Shown in pieces: positions 20,840 through 31,731 of a stretch of DNA of 64,000 nucleotides; positions within the stretch are counted from its first letter, which is position 1; every line of letters starts with the position of its first letter. Origin of the DNA: Hormiphora californensis (Eukaryota; Ctenophora; Tentaculata; Cydippida; Pleurobrachiidae). The stretch is from NCBI GenBank assembly GCA_020137815.1, contig CM035355.1, positions 7,128,597-7,192,596 on the forward strand. The letters run 5' to 3'. Below the pieces are notes generated by a model. It did not search any database. It saw only the letters and a list, made by a program, of their open reading frames with translations, and had not been told where the DNA came from. Made by a program: the position numbers and the translations under genes.

Positions 20840-22822
20840 AGGCAGGTGCACAGTTGCTCGACAGTCTATTTCTGGCTGCTATTTCTGGCTGCTATTTCTG
20901 GCTGCTATTTCTGGCTGCTATTTCTGGCTGCTAGACCTATTTCTGGCTGCTAGACCTATTTCTGGCTGCTAGACCTATTTCTGGCTGCAAGCAGCCAGAA
21001 ATAGATTTAGCAGCCAGAAATAGATTTTAGCAGCCAGAAATAGGGTCTAGCAGCCAGAAATAGGGTTTCTCTCACGTGATCTCTCTATCTCTGTATGGGA
21101 TACGAGAGACGAATCGGTGAAGTAATTCGGTATCTGCAACTAATTGGGTATGGGATACGGGAAACGAATCGGTGAAGTGATTCGGTATCTGCAACTAATT
21201 GGGTATGGGATACGAGAGGCACCTCTTTTGTTTTACCGGTCCCCTAGCTCCAAACTTGAAATTCAAGACATCGAATATATGTTATCACACCCATTGCGTC
21301 AAATCACCGATAAACTGATCTCATATCTTGGTTACGAAGTCACCCCTATTATTGCATATAGGGGTGACAATACCGCCTACCTAAAAATGCAAATTTACAG
21401 GACCTTCTCATGAAAAGTTATCGAAAACTTGTCTAAAACCTATTTAAAACGTATGGTACTAGTTTGTATAGTAACCAGGACCTGAATTCTACAGAAAGTA
21501 ACGACCGGTAGCGATTCCACCACATGTTTAACAACAGAGGTGTGTCGCATAACTCCTTATATGGGCATAAAATTCCAATCTTGTGGAATTTATTCTGACT
21601 CGACTATAGCTTAGTTATCAATGAATCCACCTCTAATACCTTTGGAATGGCATTTTGCACATTTCTGAAGCTTTTTGTAGCCAAATTCCAGCATCTTCAT
21701 AGTTTTCCAAAAACAAAAACAGTGTTAATGGCCAAAATATCGAAAAATTCCGGTATGTAATGGTAGCTCAGACAATTTCCTCGGTATGTTCAAAAAATTA
21801 GAACTTTCTGTTTTGTAGTTTGGACACAGGAATTTTTTTCCCGCCGTACAAGCGATATTATTACCCCTCCGTGAGCTAGCGCAGAGGGGGAATTTCATTA
21901 CCAATCTCATATCACGCTGTGTAACATGTCAGGATAGGATAACCGATAAACAGATCTCTTATCGTGTAACTTTTCATGCCTCGTGTCACAAACAAGGTGG
22001 ATGGGACCCATTATGACAATCCATTATAAAAGGCCAAAATTTTGACGTCAAGGCATCGCAATCAATTATGCCTCTGTTACGAAGCCGCCACCGGACAGCT
22101 CCTATACCAGACTATACCTTCTCTCCCTTCTCTCCCACGAAACGACAAAACCACGAACACTCCTTGGTCGGGGACAACATCGAGGAGGAGGCTCGACATT
22201 TGCTCCCTCTGTATGGAGGGAAGACACCAGCTTCAGGCCTGCCCTCTGAACAGGCCCAAATCTCCGCTCCGAGTCCTGCGGCGTTTCAACCTGTGTGCCT
22301 GCCGGGAGGTATCGAGGACCGTAAACCTGGATGATGGATCTGAATACGCACATCGAGAGGACCATAGTTGACCAGTTCCTATGCGACCACCATCTTCCTC
22401 GCCAACACGTCCAGCAGCAGCACCCGACTGAGGACTACACCATACTCGATCTGCAACTAATTCGGCAGGTCCCGTATCCCATACCCAATAAGTTGCAGAT
22501 ACCGAATCATTTCACCGATTCGTCTCCCGTATCCCATATCCAATTAGTTGCAGATACCGAATTACTTCACCGATTCGTCTATCGTATCCCATACAGAGAT
22601 AGAGAGATCACGTGAGAGAAACCCTATTTCTGGCTGCTAAAATCTATTTCTGGCTGCTAGACCCTATTTCTGGCTGCTAAAATCTATTTCTGGCTGCTAG
22701 ACCTATTTCTGGGTGCTTGCAGCCAGAAATAGGTCTAGCAGCCAGAAATAGGTCTAGCAGCCAGAAATAGCAGCCAGAAATAGCAGCCAGAAATAGACTG
22801 TCGAGCAACTGTGCACCTGCCT
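20840..22822. mobile_element. Foldback-like transposon with long compound inverted repeats
   Basis: Ends are AGGCAGGTGCACAGTTGCTC and the exact inverse, flanked by a 7-bp direct repeat ATTCTTA. Each arm is about 370 bp. The outer part is tandem TATTTCTGGCTGCT units; the inner part is two about 57-bp direct repeats (GTATGGGATACG, CGAATCGGTGAAGT). This compound structure is typical of foldback-type DNA transposons. The centre has no recognised transposase. A frame at 22042-22371 with CSLC...C and FNLCAC cysteines is unplaced. A separate 577-bp element is nested inside at 21328-21904. Confidence 0.8.
21328..21904. mobile_element. 577-bp TTGGTTACG element with 9-bp TSD, nested in the foldback element
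   Basis: Starts TTGGTTACGAAGTCACCCC and ends GGGGAATTTCATTACCAA. It is flanked by a perfect 9-bp direct repeat TCTCATATC at 21319-21327 and 21905-21913. It is the longest member of the family whose 51-61 bp members lie at 24556, 43195 and 52247. No coding capacity was recognised. Confidence 0.8.
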
Positions 22823-22968
22823 ATTCTTAACCCCTCCTGCCAACTCTGTCTCTATCCCCTCTTCTCCAATCCCTATCCTTGACCCCGATCTCAACCCCCA
22901 TCCTAACTCCCCAATCCCTATTCCCTATCATCAACTTCTATCATCACTCTCCCTATCTCTATAGTACG

Positions 22969-25703
22969 ATGGCAGCGAACAAGAAACTACTCTATGTTGG
23001 AGGCCTGGCTGAGGAATGTAACGAAAAGGTCCTTCACTCTGCATTTGTTGTTTTTGGTGATATTGTGGATGTAAATGTGCCCATTGACTACGCCACCAAC
23101 GCCCACAGGGGATTCGGGTAAGTGGCGGGGACATGGGCGTTATACATTTGTTTTGCAAAAAAACCCTTTTTATATTACTCGGAAGTCGGAAATCGAATAT
23201 AATACTCCCTGGCCCCCGATATATATTGATTCAATAGTTCTATTCTGAAACTGCTCCAAACGTGTTGTTTACCCAGGTGTCGTTTAGGTTTGTTGAGTTT
23301 GAAGCGGCAGAAGATGCAGCGGCAGCAATGGACAACATGAATGAGAGTGAAATATTTGGGAGGACGATCCGAGTGAACATTGCCAAACCAATGAAAATGA
23401 CAGAACGGTGAGATAGTTTCACAATTCCAACTCATCATATTTTCTTTTTTTGAAGTTCATTGTTGCAGTACCTGACAAGGGAGACTTATTTGTAATGCAT
23501 GTTCACATGGGTGATGTGTTTGCACAGGTTTGAGTTCCATGGGTATCAAGGTACCTAGCCTGCAGAGAGAGGTGTGAGGCCCCAACCCCTCTCATGGGTA
23601 TCAAGGTACCTGCAGAGAGCGCGGGAGTTTGGTCCCCCTCAGCATGGATTGATGCTGTGTTTCTGTGCGCGCACACGGTCGGACCCATATTGTTAGCATT
23701 TGAAAACGGCGCCACATGGTATACGCAATGTCAGAATTGTTCCCCAGGACGCGGTAATTGTGGGGGTCCCCGGTCCACTGTCTAGGGAAGTGGGACGCAG
23801 AACTGTACTGGTTTAATTTTCAATTCAATTTAATATCCGTCTTAATTCGGCACCTGCCGTACCGGTGTTGTCCCTGTCATGTACCGTCGTATACAGGAAG
23901 CCTTACACAGAGAGTCTGCGTTCACATTGACACACAGGAAAAAGCGTTTATTTTCGTTCTCGCATTTGCTGTGTTGTCCGTTTTCCTTGTGTTTGACTCA
24001 ATATGGGGTGCTGTGGAAGCAAGTTAGTGTCCATTAGAGCACCTTTTTTAACCACCATATTTTGACAATATGATGGTTAAAACCTCTGCATATTGCACCA
24101 GCCCAGTAACCCCTTTCCCTAACACAAACTGACGTCTGACCCTCCAGCCCGCTAATCTCTCTCCCCAGCCCCCCTATATCCCACTTACAACCACTCCCCT
24201 GACATCCCTCTAAACCCCTCTGGCTCTTCACAACCCCCATCTACTCCCACTAACCCCTCTCTCCTCCCCCGCAGATCAATGAAGGCTGTGTGGAGCCAGG
24301 ACACATGGATACAGGAACACCAGAAGGAAGAAGTGCCCAAGGAAGCAGAGGAGGAGGTAGTGGATAGCAACAAAACAGAGTCAGCCAACGCTAACAAATC
24401 TAGACCTCAGGTATTGGACATCGCTGTGTTTAGTGTGCGAGATCGAGTCTGTGATACTTCCATTCCCCATTAAAATATAGTTACTTTGTTACTCTAGTAC
24501 CTTCACAACTAACAACATTTCACTAACTAACTCCCACTGTACCAACAACATTTCCTTGTTTACGAAATAACCCCTCTAAAGAGGTCGCGTTGGCAAGGGG
24601 TAACTTCGTAACCAAAACATTTCCATCCCTTCAGGTATACTTCACGATCAATATAGCGAACAAGCAGGTCGGTAAAGTTATTATTGAGTTACGGGCTGAC
24701 ATCGTACCTATGACTTGTGCCAACTTCCTTCAGCTCTGTACTCACGAGAAAGGGTATGTTCTAAAAACAGGAAAAGATAAGTTGTTATCTCTCTTGTTTG
24801 TTTATGACAAACAAAACCCCCATGTGGTATTGTCCTATATTTCTCTAGAAACTTTTCTTTCTCCAAAATCAACATCCCCCCAAGCATAACACTATTTTCA
24901 ACTTTTCCAGGTTTGGATTCCGTGGCTCAAAGTTCCATCGGGTAATCCCTGGGTTCATGTGCCAGGGTGGCGACTTCACCAACCACAATGGCACTGGTGG
25001 GAAGAGCATCTTCGGGAAGAAGTTCCAGGATGAAAACTTTGTTCTCAAACATACAGGACCTGGGATCATGTCCATGGCCAACTCAGGTAGGATAGAGAGA
25101 GGTATTGTTCTTATTACCATTATTGATCAGTATTGATGTTTTTGAAGATAATGAACTCTGTAAATTTGTTAAAGAGGCCGATAAACAATATTTTTCTTGT
25201 TATCTAAAGTAAGTCATCATGTAAATAATCCCCTTTTCTCCTCTCTAGGACCGAACACAAACGGAAGTCAGTTCTTTATCTGTACTGAGAAAACGGAATG
25301 GCTGGATGGAAAACACGTTGTTTTCGGAGAGGTCAGTATTATTAGTAGTACTAGTATATTTTACCTAATATATTATAGGTGTCTTATCAGTGTCCTAGAA
25401 GAATCTAGGTTTTTATTGTAACTTCTCTGTTCAAGAGAGCTAGCCGCTAGGGTTATAAACAATCTTAATTCCATTTTGAGTCGAGGCTCTTTACTTTTTT
25501 TTGTGCCTTAAAATGGGAATGCAATGCTCACCTATTCCTTCCCCATTCCTCCAAATATGTTATCCAGTTCCCCTAACCTATTCCCCCCCTTCCACTAGGT
25601 GATCGGTGGTATGGATGTAGTGAGACAAATGGAGGCGTGTGGTACCCGTGATGGCCGACCCACCAAACCTGTGGAGATTATTGACTGTGGGGAGTGCAGC
25701 TAG
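22969..25703 (+). CDS. PPIE: Peptidyl-prolyl isomerase E (RRM + cyclophilin), complete, 7 exons
   Basis: Exons 22969-23117, 23288-23407, 24275-24410, 24635-24753, 24911-25086, 25249-25331 and 25599-25703; all phases match and give 295 residues (human 301). Residues 1-83 are an RNA-recognition motif: RNP2 LLYVGG and RNP1 RGFGFVEF, the latter spliced across exons 1 and 2. A charged linker follows. The cyclophilin domain (about 135-295) has [31 protein letters not shown] and [10 protein letters not shown], so the catalytic Arg, Phe, Gln and Trp positions are present. PPIE is a nuclear, spliceosome-associated prolyl isomerase that binds RNA. Intron 3 carries a 60-bp MITE only 19 bp before the exon 4 acceptor. 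Confidence 0.96.
24556..24615. mobile_element. 60-bp TTGGTTACG-family MITE in PPIE intron 3
   Basis: TTGTTTACGAAATAACCCC ... GGGGTAACTTCGTAACCAA, flanked by a perfect 9-bp duplication AACATTTCC (24547-24555, 24616-24624). It ends 19 bp before the first base of exon 4, so one TSD copy now forms part of the pyrimidine tract. Confidence 0.85.
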
Positions 25704-25959
25704 AGAAAGGAAAGGAAGAATATTTAAAGAGGATGAAACAGAGCAAGAACGAATGAAGAAGCTGTTATTATGTTAGCCAGAGAGGGCGTGAGAGTGTGAC
25801 GGATTTAATAGACACTGAATTGTTGAGTCTCAACAGACAATGACGGGATAGATTGTGTGACAGAAAGTGCTGTATTGTAGATGGATTTGAGCATTTTACG
25901 GGTGATGACCAATTCGGGCGCCCGATTTTTTAACACGGTTCTATATTCCTTTGTCGGCA

Positions 25960-26890
25960 GGTCAGAGAGGGGCAATGAGGGGGGCAATGAGGGGCGAGAG
26001 GGACAATGAGAAACAATGGGAACTGTGACAGTGAGACAAAGAGAGAGGTATTCCTTGGAGCGTGAAATCAGACTCTTGCAGAGAGGTGAAAAGAGGGCTG
26101 TGATTTTAGGGGACAAAGGGGCAGGTCGGTAGAACTTCGACAGAATTTAGGGTAGGTCAATTTAGGGTAAGTCAATTTAGGGTAGGTCTGAATTTAGGGT
26201 AGGTCTGAATTTAGGGTAGGTCTGAATTTAAGGTAGGTCTGTAATGTATCGTTTACCAAAGCATTGTAATTCGACATTAGGTTCTGATTAGGTCGCTGAA
26301 CCGCGTCCCCTATCTCGTATCAAATCATTACAATTCGAGGTTAGACACAAATTAGATGGCAAACGAATTGTTTTTTTTCCTTAAACAGGTTTCAACTCAG
26401 GATGGAACTCTTAAAATCTACGTGCATAAACTAATCAGTGAACAGTCAAACAGTCCTAATTTCATTTGATGCGATATGGAACACAGTCTACCGACCTAAC
26501 TCAGTTCCCCTACTTTAAGTAGTACTTAGTGTCGGTGACTAAGATGGAATTGCAATGAGTTGATACGAGATAGGGGACGAATTACAATGCTTTGGTAAAC
26601 GATACATTACAGACCTACCTTAAATTCAGACCTACCCTAAATTCAGACCTACCCTAAATTCAGACCTACCCTAAATTGACTTACCCTAAATTGACCTACC
26701 CTAAATTCTGTCGAAGTTCTACCGACCTGCCCCTTTGTCCCCCAAAATCACAGCCCTCTTTTCACCTCTCCGCAAGAGTCTGATTTCACGCTCCAAGGAA
26801 TACCTCTCTCTTTGTCTCACTGTCTCAGTTCCCATTGTTTCTCATTGTCCCTCTCTGTTCCCCCCTCATTGCCCCTCTCTCTGTTCCTCA
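25960..26890. repeat. Second foldback-like inverted repeat downstream of PPIE
   Basis: Arms of about 300 bp (25960-26270 and about 26570-26890) are inverted copies. Each contains several tandem units of AATTTAGGGTAGGTC and ends in a GGGGCAATGAG-rich tract. The inner boundary has AATGTATCGTTTACCAAAGC in both arms. The central 300 bp shows no coding capacity. Because the arms are inverted, the same peptide beginning MSPKITALFSPL appears on both strands; it is not a gene. Confidence 0.75.
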
Positions 26891-27803
26891 CTTATCCCGA
26901 TAATCCTCCCTTCGCAGATATTGTTCGGTAGTTTGAGTTGCTAGGGCGATGTTCCCTCTCAATGGATGCCCTTCTGATAAGAAACATGTCACGTGGTCAG
27001 TCACGTGTCCCGCAGGATCACGGAGCAAATCCATCATTCGAATTCACCTGATATTTTCTACTCAACAACCTGATTGAGGTATTGTACATAGTAAATGTTT
27101 TGGTTATATTGACCCCAGTTCCTTTATTGTTCATACTATTGGGCATCGGAGGCCCCGTGAGAAAGCCACGCGTATCAGTCAACGTGCCCACATCGTCACG
27201 TTGAGTGATACGCAGTGACTTATCTGGCATGAGCTTCTCTTTCTCTCTCTCTCTCTCTGAGAGCGAGGCGGAGCAGAGAGAAGCGATGAGAGGAGACAGA
27301 GAGCAGTCGAGACGTAGCGAGAGCGACTCGCAGAGCGAGACGAGGCGCCGAGCAGCCCGCGAGCGGCGCGCGGAGGCGCTGCGCGCGAGCGCGCGAGCGG
27401 CGGCAGGCGGAGGCAGAGCGAGCCGCAGAGAGGAGCGGCAGAGCGAGCCGGGGACGAGAGAGCGGAGCGGCAGAGACGAGCGCGGACGAGAGAGAGCAGC
27501 GAGAGAGGATAGAGGGCGAGCGGAGACGAGAACAATGCAGACTGCGAAGACTGATAGCTGCTCTCTATCTCTCGTCTCTCTACGCGGAGCTGCATCGGCT
27601 CTCTTAGGTCGTCTCCTAATACTGCTCTCTCTGCTTAATCTGTTAGATCTTATTTCGCTCTAGCTCTTCTATCTTTCATCTTCTCTCGCACTCTCTATCT
27701 ACTCTCTTTCTCTCTCTCTACGTCTCTCGCTCTCTCTCTCGCTCGCTCTCTATCCTCATCTCCCCTCCCTAGTCCAAGTGCAGTGAATCAGATACATGTC
27801 GCA
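26891..27803. promoter_or_regulatory. GC-rich, CpG-dense upstream region of the sushi-receptor gene
   Basis: 27240-27540 is strikingly GC/CpG-rich, with AGAGCGAGC-type purine repeats and a CT-rich tract on either side, ending just before the first ATG at 27804. A 152-codon Arg/Glu/Ala-rich frame crosses it, but composition explains the openness. It most likely holds the promoter and 5' leader. Nothing is recognised in 26950-27200. Confidence 0.4.
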
Positions 27804-30092
27804 ATGTCTGTTTCCTATGCCGAACTTGTGTCGGTCTTGCTAGTGGTATGCCATATTAGTGAGGTTCTTGGGACAGGGACAGAATGTCAGTGGGAAGAGA
27901 GAGTCACAGGGGACAGTGGGGCTATTTTACATGATCCTGTCACCATAGTCAAGGTTTGTTTCCCTAGGCAGCTGTCATGAATCGCGCTGATCCTTCCCCG
28001 CACGCTTTGAGCAGAGCGTGGCGACCGGCCATCAGCTCGATGACTGACCACTCGCCAGGCATCGAGCTGATAGCTAGGCGGGCCCGACAGCAATTCCTGC
28101 TCTGAGCATTTAATCTCATCTTGCATTACGACACTAGCTCCGTTGCAGACCCTTGCTTGTTGGACTTGGAGAGCGTGGTGGTGCAACTGTACAAGCTGCT
28201 GCCATTATACAAAATCCACTTGATCTGCTATAGTCATGTTCTGTCCGGCGCCGCCTGACTCTGACCCCATTTTGAGCCTCAAAACGACAGTGCACTCAGA
28301 TCGTGTTGGCGCCGCCATACTTGTTCACCCCTTACTTGACAACGCCAGAATGTTCAATCTGAATCCCACCTTCCCCCAGGTATGTGAGCCGGGTAGGATA
28401 GATCTTGTCGGTGATTCCACGGCTCTGTTTGTTCGTGTTGAAGATGAAAGTGGAGCCAACATCACAAACATGGCTGTAAATTCGTCAGGTGAATATTATA
28501 CTGAATGTTTCCTTGGTTTTACATCAAGGAAACATTTTTACACATGTGATTTTGATTTCACAAGTACTTTCTGGACGGCCGTCTCCTAAAAAGTTTAGAC
28601 AACAGCGTCGGTTGGTAATTAAATTTGGGGCAGTTCTATTCTCCTTTGGCTTTACTGCAACGGTATTGCTGATGTGTCCGTGTCGGGACGATATTATGTG
28701 TGGCGAAATTCGGAAAAAGATATGTTTTCTAAAACTTAGACAGGGTTATCTAAATTTTATTAGAAGTTCAATTTGAAAATCTAGAATCACTTTCACCGTT
28801 TCATGCATGACTTGGCATCTGAAGCTAATCTCACCATCGCCCAGATTCATTCCTTTCGCGAGAACATGTGATAGGAGACCGGCTGGAGGTCAGAATAAAG
28901 TCGAAAGTGCTGTCAGTATCGGGTCAGTATGGAGACAAGTGGAGGGTGGTGGTGGATTTGTGGACGATAAGCGAGGGAAATGTCTCAACTTTGCTTGTAA
29001 TCAGTTTACAACATGTGTCACCTCAAAATGAAACGGTAAAATCACACAGTTCTAGAATCTTATTGTGTTTTATTCAAAATACGAACAGATCAGCTTGTCA
29101 CTAATTAATTAGTGACAAGCTGATTATAATTTAGTGCTAATACAGGGTGCATAGCAGTGTATACGTAGTAGTACGAAACAAATGGGAAAGAGAAAAAAAA
29201 GAGAAAAGCATGTCAATTCATCACAATATCTCCCCAGATCTTGACTGGGACCACGACTGAACCCCGGGTGCATGTGGGTTTCAGTTCTCCTACGACAGCC
29301 GAGTCAAAGCTTCCAAAAAGTAGCAACATAGCGATCAGTGGGGTATGGGCCTTGCTGGTGGATTCACTACTTGATAATGATCTCTCGAAAGGTAAACTGG
29401 GACTTCTCTCTCTATCTCTCTCTCTTGTATTAATTCAGATTCCAACATCACCCTCCAGTCACCACTTTTTTAGGTCTCGTTTGTCCCAGTCCTAGTTTCT
29501 CTCCGCCGCTCAATCACACCAGTGCAGTAGCCTACACCCTGGCCCAGGGCCATGCGGAACTGGAGTGTGTGGCCGGGTATGGTTCGTACCTGCCACATAT
29601 CAAATTGTCATGTGAGAGTGGTGTGTGGAAAGTGCAACTACCCAATTTTATGGTCTGTAGAAAATGTAAGTCCGAAACTCTGAGATTCAAAATGACGGTC
29701 AAATAATTATTTAGTAGACTTTATGCAATTGTAATTACTAATTACTCACTAGCCGGCCTCTTTCTAAACTATTCAATTCAATTGTAATTATTTGATGGTC
29801 ATGTATCCGGAATACTTTTTGAATTTGTTTCTGATAAATAATTCAACTTGAATTTTTAGACCCTTGAATTTCAAGGGTCTATCTAGCTTTTCTAGCTTGT
29901 TATCTGTTCAGAAATATTTAACGCAATCGGCATGTCGGCATAAAATTTTCTATTCGTTAAATTAACTTAACGAATAAAGACATTTTATACCGTCAAGTAT
30001 ATCTGTCACGCATGCCTCACAGTTGCAAGATAATAAAACACATCTTTCTACCACTTTTCTTCGCCTCGATAGCCATCGATATTCACACTCCA

Positions 30093-30159
<67 letters not shown>

Positions 30160-31547
30160 CTCTCACCTTCCCTTCGCTTTGCCTTGTTCGACCCTCACCT
30201 TCCCATCTCTCTCTCCGTAATCGCAATACAATACAAGGCAAGGAATTGAGTACGGACCGGGACAGATAACATATATTTTATGCCCTTTCAAACTCAACTG
30301 ATAGTGAAAAAAATCTCAGAATAACAATGCATTTATAATTAGAAACATAATAAAAAATATTGCGAATGCAGATGAACTATGGCCATCGTGCATTTTCCTG
30401 ATTGGGTGGCGTCCTGACAGTGTCAGGCTGACACTGTCAGTGACAGCGTCCACCCGATTCGGCGGCGCCAGACAAATTGTAAATAATCGTCCTTAACTGC
30501 AGTGTCATGCGTGGATAAGATTCTGGTGGATCCAAGAGGCACAGTAAAGCCTAAAGGTGAACCAAGGTATCACATTGGAGTGGCTGGAGGCAAGGTGGAG
30601 TTCGTGTGCAGTAATTATTACTTGGTAAGAGCTGATTCAAAGCGAGTTTGTTTGTTTGTTTGTCACTAAACCATGGGGTACGCTCAGCAAACCTCCATAC
30701 CAACCCGGGTATGTGGTAACTATGGCGCTGAGTCTATTTCTCTCCCGCTGGAGTTCTGTGTAGTTTTGAATAGTATAGGATTATTAGAGTGCTTCTAACT
30801 ACGCAAACTGGAAATTGCCCTATTTCCTACATTTCACTGTTATTTCAGCCAGAGTTCAGTATTGGAGAATGTCTAGAGAACGGTTCATGGTCCTGGGAAT
30901 CAGCCCCTAACGGTCCTCGATGTCTTCTTAATCGAGGTAAGCAGTTTAGTAGTCTCTTTTCCAAAATTCCTAGATTACAAGATTCCTACTCTATTCTACA
31001 ACAAATTTGTTATACCCGCCATGGGACGATCAGAAATTTCCAAAGGCCCCTACTTCAAACCAACCAACGGCGTCTTTGAAGTTTATACTGACCAACATTC
31101 CCCCTTTTTTCAGCCTTCGTCTGTCTAGATGATCCACCCCAAATTTCCAACACTAACCTTCTCTCCACCCCACCATACAACCTGTCAACTACAGTTCACT
31201 ACTCCTGTTTACCTCACACCTACACCACATCGCCCTCCCTCAATGCTACATGCACCCTACTAAACGACAGCACTATCGGCTGGGAGGGGGACCCTAACCA
31301 GTCCTGTACCCCTGTCCCTGATTGTCCCAGTGGCCATGGTGGCTTCCTAACCGATCCCTGGGAGATGATAGTGGTGTGTGCGTGTGGAGGGGCTATGGGG
31401 ATTAGTATGGTGAGTCTAATGATTGTGGCAATTGGGTGTAAAAGGAAAAAGAGACGGGTCACTCCAACTGTGAATATTAACTTTAGGGGAGGGAATATTA
31501 GCAAGACAGACTCTCTTGTTGTTTCGGTTGAAGACTGTGATTTCTGA
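27804..31547 (+). CDS. Type I membrane protein with sushi/CCP domains, 8 exons
   Basis: Exons 27804-27953, 28380-28488, 28845-29035, 29238-29391, 29474-29665, 30503-30624, 30849-30936 and 31114-31547 join in phase to 479 residues. Residues 1-25 are a signal peptide (ELVSVLLVVCHISEVLG). The next about 175 residues are an extracellular domain I do not recognise, with N-glycosylation sites (NIT, NET). Exon 5 encodes a sushi domain: CPSPSFSPPLN, ELECVAGYGSY, LSCESGVWKV and a closing C. Exons 6-7 form a second and exon 8 begins a third, more divergent one. A TM helix (GGAMGISMVSLMIVAIG) precedes KRKKRR and a 30-residue tail ending DCDF. Likely a cell-surface adhesion or complement-like receptor; ligand unknown. 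Confidence 0.85.
30097..30156. repeat. (CT)n microsatellite in sushi-gene intron 5
   Basis: About 60 bp of CT dinucleotide repeat. Similar (GA)n runs occur at about 40573-40624 and 50489-50590. Ser/Leu and Arg/Glu repeat ORFs over them are artefacts. Confidence 0.95.
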
Positions 31548-31731
31548 AGGGATGACACGAAAGTACCAGCTTTGAACACGGAAAAAGAGGATCTGTGTAA
31601 ATCGAGTACATCCTTGCCCCTTGGTATGAGCTCACGGAGTAGGTCGTCAGATGCGAGTTTTATGAGCTAGATAGCATCTAGATAGATTCTATCTAGTAGG
31701 AGTATCTAGTAGATACAGTCGGACCCCGATT

